NCBI RefSeq assembly: GCF_900105615.1
Contig: NZ_LT630003.1
Span: 2,914,001-2,978,000, forward strand
Direction: 5' to 3'
From: Lacrimispora sphenoides JCM 1415
GTDB lineage: Bacteria; Bacillota; Clostridia; Lachnospirales; Lachnospiraceae
Length of the DNA: 64,000 nucleotides
Positions within the stretch are counted from its first letter, which is position 1, and each line of letters starts with the position of its first letter. Below are positions 8,111 through 16,100 of this stretch, piece after piece. Position numbers and translations under genes: made by a program. The notes under the pieces were generated by a model that was not told the DNA's origin, made no database searches, and was given only the letters and a program-made list of their open reading frames with translations.

Positions 8111-8908
8111 TCAGTCTCCGTATTCCGGCCGCAAAATACCAATTACAACGTACCGGGCATCGTCGAATTCATAGCTGCAAGTGGAAAGCACAAGGAACCT
8201 GTCACGATCCGTATATACAGCACTGCTCTCAAACGTTGTTTTTGACGAGGCATATGATAACAATGCCTTTCGATTTACCTCATACATAAACGCCCGGCTA
8301 CGCCATTCCCCCGCACTGATGACACAGCCATATTTCAAATCAATCCGATAGTTTCCCTGCTCAGTGTAAAGGTAAAGATTAGGGTGCTGTTCATAATAAT
8401 CCTGCGCCTTGTACTCTGTCAGTGTTCCAAACATCCCGCCGGATTTCATATGGTGTCCGTAAATAATGCTCAGGCTTCCGCTAAAATCCTCCGGGCAGTT
8501 GTAATCGAGAAATAAAGTGCCATTGGCATTATAGGTACCGTCCGGAAGATGATGAAGATACCAGTCATAATCGTGGGCACGCATAACCGGATAGTCAATT
8601 ACGGTGTCCGGGCAGTACAGCCATGCGGCTGCATCAGAATTGATCTTTTTCAGCGCTTCAAAATCAATGGAGACCGTGGGAATGTCCTTAGCCGGCTCTG
8701 CTCCGGGCTCATATACTTCTATGTAATCAGAAGAACTGCTGCTTTCCTGACGGCGGACCCGCTCTTTCAGATTCTCATAGCTTTGATCCCCTTCTGCATA
8801 AATTTGCAGGCTTTCCTTAAGCTTATACCCGGAAAACACGATGACACAGATCGAACCGATCAGAAGGAGCCATACTGCTGTTATAATTATCTTTTGCCTT
8901 TTACACAT
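8111..8908 (-). CDS. Class B sortase
   Basis: The 265-residue enzyme has one N-terminal membrane anchor (residues 8-26). It has the class B catalytic set: His152 in IIYGHHM, Cys244 in LVLSTCSYEF and Arg252 in DDARYVVIG. Sortase B enzymes cut surface proteins at a sorting signal and join the carbonyl to a lysine or to the peptidoglycan cross-bridge. The gene overlaps the stop of the pilin-like gene before it by 22 bases. With a second, differently built sortase at 10124 there are two enzymes for the locus. The simplest reading is that one polymerises pilin and the other anchors to the wall. This one lacks a C-terminal membrane segment, so anchoring is the more likely task. Confidence 0.9.
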   Translation of the reverse strand: MCKRQKIIITAVWLLLIGSICVIVFSGYKLKESLQIYAEGDQSYENLKERVRRQESSSSSDYIEVYEPGAEPAKDIPTVSIDFEALKKINSDAAAWLYCPDTVIDYPVMRAHDYDWYLHHLPDGTYNANGTLFLDYNCPEDFSGSLSIIYGHHMKSGGMFGTLTEYKAQDYYEQHPNLYLYTEQGNYRIDLKYGCVISAGEWRSRAFMYEVNRKALLSYASSKTTFESSAVYTDRDRFLVLSTCSYEFDDARYVVIGILRPEYGD

Positions 8909-10140
8909 GTTTCACCTGTGATTTTTTCACCGTTATCATCTTTCCGTTGATTTTTCTTTTTGAGGTTGGCGGCCAGGATCAGATAGATCACACACCCCGC
9001 CGCGACAGCAGCAGCTGTACAAAGCATTGCTGCATACAATTCACATCTGATATCATCACCGGTTTTTGGGCTGTATGCACCAGAACCGGCATTGCTTTCA
9101 TCTTCGAGAAGGTTAGCAAGCGGAGTGTCTCCATTTAAAAATTGCAGGCTGTTGTCACTGTTTTCATCGATTTTGACACCAGGGCCGACTAAGCTGCTTC
9201 CACCGCTCCCTTTCCCGCTGCTTCCGCCGCTCCCACTGCTTCCGCCTCCTCCGTTGTACTTATTGATAAACGTACAGGATTCCACCTGCTTGTTTGAGCC
9301 GTTTGTTACCGTCCGCGTAACTACAAGCTGTCCATCTGTATCCTTTACCACATCGGTGATCGTGTAAACAGAGTCATCGTAAGTATATCCGGTGTTCGGA
9401 AGGACTACTTCAGAAATAGTATAATAATAAGTACCTTCCCGGATATAACTCCATGTACCAAAATCCTTTTCACCGGAACCATAAATGGTGATATACTTGA
9501 CACCATTCTCGCTGCCTTCCGGCATGGGATTTGCCCCATCTCTGGCCGTCAGGGAAAAGGTAAAACTACTGGTTTTTGATGGGTTGCCGGATACTGTTTT
9601 TTTCACCGGCGGATCTACCATAATCTCGGGATCGCTTGCAAGGGGAGTATAAGTATTTTCAAACTTAATGCTGCCCACTTTGCTGCCGTCATATTTTTTT
9701 ACAATGATCTCAGCCGAAAGCTCTTCAGCGATCCTCTTCACATAGACTTCCACCGAATAAACCTGAGTATCATAGGAATATCCACTGGCCGGGGATGATG
9801 CATCCCCTTTGATTTCGTAACGATATATACCAGTGTTAGAAAAGGTGATAGGACCGACTTCTTTCACGCTTGTACCGGCAGCCGTAAAGGAATGGACACT
9901 GCTTAGACTCCCTGACGGCATTGGATTTCCCGGATCCAGAGAAATAAGGTCATACAAAAACACATTGTTAACATCTGATGCGGAACTGTTTTTTACGAAT
10001 ACCTGATCTACATATAGAGTAACGGAAACCGGCTCCGTTCCTGCGTGAGTATCCAGGGGAAATGCTATGGCCATAAGACTGAGGATAAACAGATACCACA
10101 CAGCTATCCCTTTCGGATTCGCTTTATTCTTGGAGCTCAT
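8887..10140 (-). CDS. Pilin-like surface protein with SPKTG sorting signal
   Basis: The product is about 417 residues from the ATG at 10140 (an ATG at 10146 is the alternative; AAAGGGG lies just upstream of both). A signal sequence is followed by two FctA/Spy0128-type domains, each with the GTYYYTISE or GIYRYEIKG strand near the isopeptide glutamate and a closing FINKYN or FENTYT asparagine segment. A Gly/Ser-rich linker (GGGGSSGSGGSSGKGSGG) leads to YSPKTGDD, a membrane helix and a basic tail. Such domains normally carry internal Lys-Asn isopeptide bonds. The SPKTG motif departs from LPXTG and differs from the PTG motif of the other two surface proteins here. It is probably the minor or base pilin. 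It overlaps the sortase genes on both sides. Confidence 0.85.
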   Translation of the reverse strand: MSSKNKANPKGIAVWYLFILSLMAIAFPLDTHAGTEPVSVTLYVDQVFVKNSSASDVNNVFLYDLISLDPGNPMPSGSLSSVHSFTAAGTSVKEVGPITFSNTGIYRYEIKGDASSPASGYSYDTQVYSVEVYVKRIAEELSAEIIVKKYDGSKVGSIKFENTYTPLASDPEIMVDPPVKKTVSGNPSKTSSFTFSLTARDGANPMPEGSENGVKYITIYGSGEKDFGTWSYIREGTYYYTISEVVLPNTGYTYDDSVYTITDVVKDTDGQLVVTRTVTNGSNKQVESCTFINKYNGGGGSSGSGGSSGKGSGGSSLVGPGVKIDENSDNSLQFLNGDTPLANLLEDESNAGSGAYSPKTGDDIRCELYAAMLCTAAAVAAGCVIYLILAANLKKKNQRKDDNGEKITGETCVKGKR

Positions 10141-11071
10141 CTCCATTAACCCCTTTCGTGTTTCTTCTAACTTTATGATAAACTGCAATAGCAAACAGGA
10201 TTATCAGCATAACCGGCAGCATGATCTTCAGCCACTGGGGGAGACTTTTCCACAGACCGGCTTGCCGGTCCACCGATACTGATTCGTTTGTATCGCCCGA
10301 TAGTTCCTTGTCAAATGTATTGGTGTAACATTCTTCCATGATCCTGGCTGCCAGGATATCTCTTCCATTGGTGGCATCCGAAGCACAGGTGGTCAGGAGC
10401 AGTATATGATCCTCCGTCGAAACTCCGGTTTCACGGGTATACATTGCCTTATCCAACAGATATTGCAGATAAGCCTGCTGTGCCTCTTTGCCCTGGACCC
10501 GCGGCGCAAACACTCCTCCGTCGTATGCATCCGTTTTAATAAAAGCAAAAAATTCCAATCCATGATTTTTCCCGTTATAGTACAGATTTCCGTATACATG
10601 GCTGTCAAAAAAGCTTTTGCTGCTGAATGAGCCAAGTTCTCCGAACATTGCCTGTTTTTCCATGTGATGTCCGTATAAAATACTGTTAAAATCCTGAAAA
10701 TCCTTACTATTGGAGTAGTCTAAAAAGATCGCTCCCGACAGGGAATATTCTCCTAATGCATTGGTATTTACATATTTTGCATTATCATTCCCCTGTGTTA
10801 CCGGATAGTCAATATTCGTGCCATAAACTGTGAGCCAGCTGAATACCTCCGGGTTAATTGCCTTAAGTTCATCAAATGATATGCTGCCTTCTTCTGCATC
10901 CGGCTTATAAATTGAGTACTGGGCAGCATCCGCTGCCTGATATACCTGATCCGAGTCCCATATGGCATAAAAAGCTATAGCGACCAGCAGGAGAATGACA
11001 GTCAGAACCAGGAAATCTACAATACTGTTTGCGGTTTTTACTGCTTTTCTGCCGATTCTTTTTATGTCCAT
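10124..11071 (-). CDS. Class B sortase with C-terminal membrane segment, likely pilin polymerase
   Basis: This 315-residue sortase has His135 in ILYGHHM, Cys229 in LLLTTCAS and Arg237 in TNGRDILAARI. It has an N-terminal helix (residues 19-37) and an extra C-terminal membrane helix (about 282-298) with a basic tail. The double anchor is typical of pilin-polymerising sortases, although the fold motifs are class B. In streptococcal FCT-type pili a sortase B-family enzyme polymerises FctA-type pilins with a PTG signal; the neighbouring backbone pilin here is of that type. It follows the backbone pilin gene by 67 bases and overlaps the SPKTG protein gene by 17 bases. Confidence 0.9.
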   Translation of the reverse strand: MDIKRIGRKAVKTANSIVDFLVLTVILLLVAIAFYAIWDSDQVYQAADAAQYSIYKPDAEEGSISFDELKAINPEVFSWLTVYGTNIDYPVTQGNDNAKYVNTNALGEYSLSGAIFLDYSNSKDFQDFNSILYGHHMEKQAMFGELGSFSSKSFFDSHVYGNLYYNGKNHGLEFFAFIKTDAYDGGVFAPRVQGKEAQQAYLQYLLDKAMYTRETGVSTEDHILLLTTCASDATNGRDILAARIMEECYTNTFDKELSGDTNESVSVDRQAGLWKSLPQWLKIMLPVMLIILFAIAVYHKVRRNTKGVNGDELQE

Positions 11072-11137
11072 ATGAGACCCCTTTCCGGTAAGTTAAATGT
11101 AAATCACAGGATATTCCTGCCGCTTTTCCGTCCCGGC

Positions 11138-12457
11138 CTAACGATGGGGAACATAGTTGCGCTTTTTACGGGATTTTATTACTACAAATGCCGCAAATGC
11201 CCCTGCTGCCAAAATCAAAATCATAACATAGGGGAGGTTGTTAATAATCACGCCTGTAGGAGTAATGGTCCTGTAGGTATTGGTGAATGCCGCACTGTTT
11301 GCATTTTCTCCTATCAGTTTGGTGCCGGTACTAAGTGCCAGATTTTCGAGTGAATTAAAAATTTGGATTGCACCTCCCCCGTTTTCCACGACCAATGCGG
11401 ATGCTGTATAATGTTCCACTGCACTTTCTACTGCAACATATTTTGCACCAATGTGCAGGTCAGTAAATACCAGCTTTTGATCATGTTTGAGATTGACTGT
11501 TTCCGTGGCTCCCGATGTAAATACAATATACGAATAATCGTTGTCGTCAGTTTGCAGGTTTGAGGCGTTGTCTTCTGATGTTACTACGTTATTGCCTGAA
11601 TCCAGAACATACGCCTTATATGTAGCAGAACCTTGTACGACACCCGGCTGAGTCGCCGTTATCTGAAATGCAAAATATTTGGTCCTATCGGCATAATCGC
11701 CTGAAACAGCTTTTCCTATGGTAAGAACATGGTTATTCGGATCCGTAGGGTCAATGCCGCCTGCGGTCTTTGAATAGGTATTGGTAAACATTATTTTACT
11801 GTAATTGCCAGTGATGTTAGGGTCTCCTGGCTGCGGAGTCGGGTCCACCTTATCGCCAGGAGCGGAAGTTTGGTTACTGCTGTCATTCACAGCAATACTT
11901 GAAGCGACAGCAGCCACGTACAGTCCATTTACACCATTTTTCACATACACCGTAAGCGTGTACTGTGCAGGAGAAAATACATATGTTTCATTTTCCCCGG
12001 GTGTATAGCCTGTCACACTCGAATTCTCCTCAATCTGATATACGTATACTCCCGCATGGGGAAAGGTAACTCCGGATAGTATGTTCCCAGACTGTTTTAA
12101 TATTGTTTTGAAGCCGACAATATCAGTGCCTGGAACAGTACCTGAATCAGTGCCTGTATCGCTGGCTGTGAATGCAATTGTCGTTGGACCTACCGTCGGC
12201 ATTGTGTCTAAATCATCAGGCGTTGTTCTATCGTCAACGCTTACCGGTGAAAATTGGAAGGTAAAAGTCGCATCAGGTGTTGTAGTTCCTACCGGCATGA
12301 TCAGATTTTTCGTAATTGCTGCCTCTGCAGGTGTATTTTCCGTACCGAAGATCGGATCACCGGCCGCAAATGCGGATGCGGCAGTTCCCATGCACATGAC
12401 CACGGCAAGCGCCATGGACGCCAACCTCCTTCGTAATTCATTGAATTTTTTTTTCAT
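11138..12457 (-). CDS. Backbone pilin, FctA/Spy0128-like
   Basis: The 439-residue protein has a signal peptide (residues 1-32, ending SAFAA), two FctA-type domains (about 33-225 and 230-395) and a C-terminal ITPTGVIINNLPY sorting region. A membrane helix and the tail KSRKKRN follow. The strand GVYVYQIEENS and the closing FTNTYSK and FTNTYR segments mark the isopeptide-forming sites of each domain. Size, position next to the polymerising sortase and a PTG-type signal make this the likely major shaft subunit. The start has AAGGAG at nine bases. It is preceded by the signal peptidase-like gene, an arrangement that matches SipA-FctA-sortase in streptococcal pilus islands. Confidence 0.85.
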   Translation of the reverse strand: MKKKFNELRRRLASMALAVVMCMGTAASAFAAGDPIFGTENTPAEAAITKNLIMPVGTTTPDATFTFQFSPVSVDDRTTPDDLDTMPTVGPTTIAFTASDTGTDSGTVPGTDIVGFKTILKQSGNILSGVTFPHAGVYVYQIEENSSVTGYTPGENETYVFSPAQYTLTVYVKNGVNGLYVAAVASSIAVNDSSNQTSAPGDKVDPTPQPGDPNITGNYSKIMFTNTYSKTAGGIDPTDPNNHVLTIGKAVSGDYADRTKYFAFQITATQPGVVQGSATYKAYVLDSGNNVVTSEDNASNLQTDDNDYSYIVFTSGATETVNLKHDQKLVFTDLHIGAKYVAVESAVEHYTASALVVENGGGAIQIFNSLENLALSTGTKLIGENANSAAFTNTYRTITPTGVIINNLPYVMILILAAGAFAAFVVIKSRKKRNYVPHR

Positions 12458-12560
12458 CGTTTTTTACTCCTTAATTGTTATTTCTTGTACTTTCTTATAT
12501 AAACATAGGGGAGGGCGGGGTTGTATTCTGACATTCCTGCCGCCTACCGATCCACATATG

Positions 12561-13118
12561 CTATATATTTCTACGTCTGAGGATCGTCATTACTTTCCCC
12601 AGTGTGTCTTTCACCCTTACAGCTCCGTATATACGGCTGTCTGTGGAGTTTTCCCTACTGTCACCAAGAACGAATACTTCTCCTTCCCTGACAGTAAGCG
12701 GAAATTCTACGCCATCTTCATACCGCTGCGTAGGTGTATAGATTTCTGCTTCCTGCTGAAGCGCGCCATTGATCAGAAGCCCGTCTTCCGTGATATCTAC
12801 CGTATCACCTGCTGTGGCGATTACCCGGCGCACCTGTTTCTTTCCTTTAAACTCCAGCACAAGGGTGTCTTGGGCAACATAGCTTTTGTCCAGACGGTAG
12901 AACATCACCAGATCTCCGTCTTTAACGGACGGAACCATAGAGGCATCCGAATTGCGGCAAAGACCAAACAAAAACGTGAACACCAAGAGGAAGGCGAGGA
13001 TGATCGCAGCTATTTTTGCCAGAAGAAACACGATTTCTTTTCCAAGTGATGGTTCTGCCGGAAATTCGTAATTTTTTTCTGCTGCTTTATTTTCTCCGTG
13101 TTTCTGCAATTCAGACAT
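12561..13118 (-). CDS. Signal peptidase I-like protein with altered catalytic lysine (SipA-like)
   Basis: The 185-residue protein has a cytoplasmic N-terminus, a membrane helix (residues 28-53) and the S26 peptidase domain. The nucleophile motif is intact (Ser60 in DASMVPS). The general-base position, which in active enzymes is the Lys of a YVKRVIG-type motif, reads QVRRVIATAGD, so the lysine is Arg97. The last box GDSRENSTDSRIYG is conserved. In streptococcal pilus loci the homologue SipA has lost catalytic residues and acts as an assembly chaperone; the change here points the same way. The ATG is two bases beyond the stop of the giant surface protein gene, with AAAAGGAG inside that gene, so translation is probably coupled. 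Confidence 0.85.
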   Translation of the reverse strand: MSELQKHGENKAAEKNYEFPAEPSLGKEIVFLLAKIAAIILAFLLVFTFLFGLCRNSDASMVPSVKDGDLVMFYRLDKSYVAQDTLVLEFKGKKQVRRVIATAGDTVDITEDGLLINGALQQEAEIYTPTQRYEDGVEFPLTVREGEVFVLGDSRENSTDSRIYGAVRVKDTLGKVMTILRRRNI

Positions 13119-13119
13119 A

Positions 13120-16100
13120 TCACAAACTCCTTTTCCGGCGATAATTAATCATACAGGCGCTAAACAGTCCCATCAGCAAAAGCATGGACAGCCCCAGAAG
13201 AGTTGGCCCCTGTATGCTTCCCATCAATACGCCGGTCGGTACGACAGAAATTCTTGTGTTGATAAAATCAAAGGATCTGTCTGCTCCTGCAAGGCTGACT
13301 ATCCCGGTATCCGAACCGTTTGTTGCGCTTGTGGTGCTGTTGTCCGTAAAAGACACGCTGTAATTCGGATCGGGTGATTCTACAATTTGGACACTGCCCT
13401 GCGGCACAGGATCTTTAATGGTTATCTGCTGGCCGTGCTTCAACGTAAACGTGGCTTTTCCTTCCTCATTAAGTATCAGTGTTCCGTTGGCCGGTGCCTC
13501 TGCTCCCGAGCCGGATACCGTGCTGCCTGTATATAAAAGCTGAGTTCCGGCTGGGACGGCGGCTCCGCTGCTGTCCCGAACGTATATTGCAAACGAAAAT
13601 TCCCTTGTTTTGTCTGCGTAGTCGCCTGCTACTCTTTTGGAAATGGTAACATTTACTTCACTTGGGCCTTTAATATGTACGTTTACCTGTTTCGTAACTG
13701 CCTGGGACTGCCCATCCGGAGCATAAGAATAGCTGACCGGAACATCTTTGGGAACCGTTGAGGCAGTCGAACCTGTAATTGCAGGAAGAGCTTCATTGTT
13801 AATGGATGGCACTGCAGTCGTTCCATTTGCAAGAATCGCCACCGCCTTTGTAAATCCGCTGTCCAGAGCCGTCTGGCTGCCTATCAACTGGGCCTGTTCC
13901 AGTGTCATCGTCCCATCATTGGCATAGAGGGCATACTTCCGGTCCGCTGATACAGCCGTTCCGTTTCTCACAACGGTAACGCGGGCGTCTGTATGTACCT
14001 GACCCCCCGTCAGCGTCTCATCTCCCGCTGTATAGCTGACTGTATGGGTCCGCCACGTCTGATCCAGCCCCAGCGGCGTGCGGATCTCATCAAGCAGCTG
14101 GGCCGTTATATTGTTTCCGAAGAAAGGGGATCCGCTGGCCTGCGTATACGAGATGACATCATCCACACTGTTAATGGCTGCCGCTTCCGATTCTGTGATA
14201 ATGACGTCCTGGGCAGATACCTGGGTATCGCCCTGGGCAAACTGTGCTCTGATATCAAAGCTATAGTCCTTGTCGTCACCGCTTGCTGTCCAGGTTTTTA
14301 CCTGGTTAACATCACCTGCATCAATGTGGTACAAATGCGGCGTTGCGGATATATACCGGTCTGAACCGAAGATGCCAACGCTTTCCACATGTTCACCGCG
14401 GGAAGAATCCGGGATAAAGGAAAACACCGGATAAGGAACCGTTCCTGGAATCAAGGCACTTGGAAGAGCAATGGACCCTTTTGCTGACGGCGTATCTGCC
14501 GGAACAGTACCGTAAGCGCTTATAGACTGCCCGGAAGACGGCACTGTGGTAGATACCGGAACATTATGAGAGACCTTGCCATATCCTTCCGTTACCTCCC
14601 AGTTATAGACCGAACCGAGAATTGCAACCGCATATCCATTATTTCCAGAGAAATGCGTATCGCTGTCCCCGATGAACGTTTTTCCTGTGGCCTCCTCAGA
14701 GCCTCTGAAATTCACAGGGGTGATCCTGTCTTTTGCTTTTTCTTTATCCGGATTCAAAGTGATGACGCGCCAGCCGCTGCTGACTCCGAACCAGTTCGTC
14801 TGCAGATTGCTGTCCGCACTTACATTCCCCACCTTCAGCCATGTCAGCGCGTTATTTTCGGTGGTTATGATATCAGTGAGAACGATCTGGTCTACCTGAC
14901 CGGTAGACTGGATATATACCTGGCCTTCGCCTTCCACACGTGCTGTACCCGCAATGAAAGATGCGCCGGCAGAGGCAATACCTAAGCCTGCACCCTCCAT
15001 CCCTTCCCCGGCATGCAGGGTCACATCTCCGAAGGTATGATAGGACGTGCCGTGATTGGATACTGTGGCATTTAAACCGTTTTTAATATTACCGTTTTGT
15101 GCTACCAGCAGACGTTTCTGGATATCCATGGAGGTAAAGCCGATGATACCGTTCGTGGAAATCAAAATCCGATGAGGCAGGCCGTCTGGGGTCTGGCCGG
15201 TTTCCCAGTCACCCAGGATATCATTGGGATCCGCAGACTGCGGTCCAACGTTTATTACTGCTTTCTTACCGGCTTGTTCACTTGCTGAGGCCACGGTGTT
15301 TATGATGTTTTCCGTACCATTGCCGGCACAAAGTCCTGTAATGGTTCCCGCAGAAACCAGATTTACCTGCACATCTCTTCTTAAAGTTCCCCCGGTAAGA
15401 TTCGAATAATCCGTGGCGTAAAGATTTCCGATGATGGCATTAGGGGCATTGACATTGATGATAATACGCCCGGCCCTTGTATTACCTGCGCTGGCTGCCG
15501 TACCAGAACAATCTCCGTATATGTTAAGCCCATTCAGCAGATCCGTCTTGGAATCGTCAGTGAGAACATTCAATGTAACCGTATTGCTTGCATCTGTACC
15601 TAGATAAGAGCTTGTACCAGCCCCCAGCCTTCGTCCTCCGCTGATACTGTCACCGGACGCAAGGGAAAAACCATACTGGTTTCCTCGCAGATCGATCGTG
15701 ACACTTGCATTGCCGTAAATATACCCGGCATATGACGGGCCCGCGGAAAACCCCCGGAAAACGTCAGCACGAGCCGTTCCGGAAAAATTGCCTCCATGTA
15801 CGACTATCGTCGAATCGCCACTGATATAGTGGGTAGTCGAAGAACCATAGGTACCTCCCATTGAAGCATTTATGTAAACATTTGGTTTATCAAAAACTTC
15901 AACGCTTACATTCCCATCCTGATACGAATCGTTCCAGCCACCGCCGCTGAGAAACCAATCCACCTGTCCGCCATGCACCTCTGCGCGGCCATCTCCTACA
16001 TGGATAAAGCTATTGAAGCCGGTTCCCTCACAGGTATCAACCACCCCCCCATGATGAATCCGCACAGAATCCCCCACCTGCACCCCGCCGAAACTGCCGC

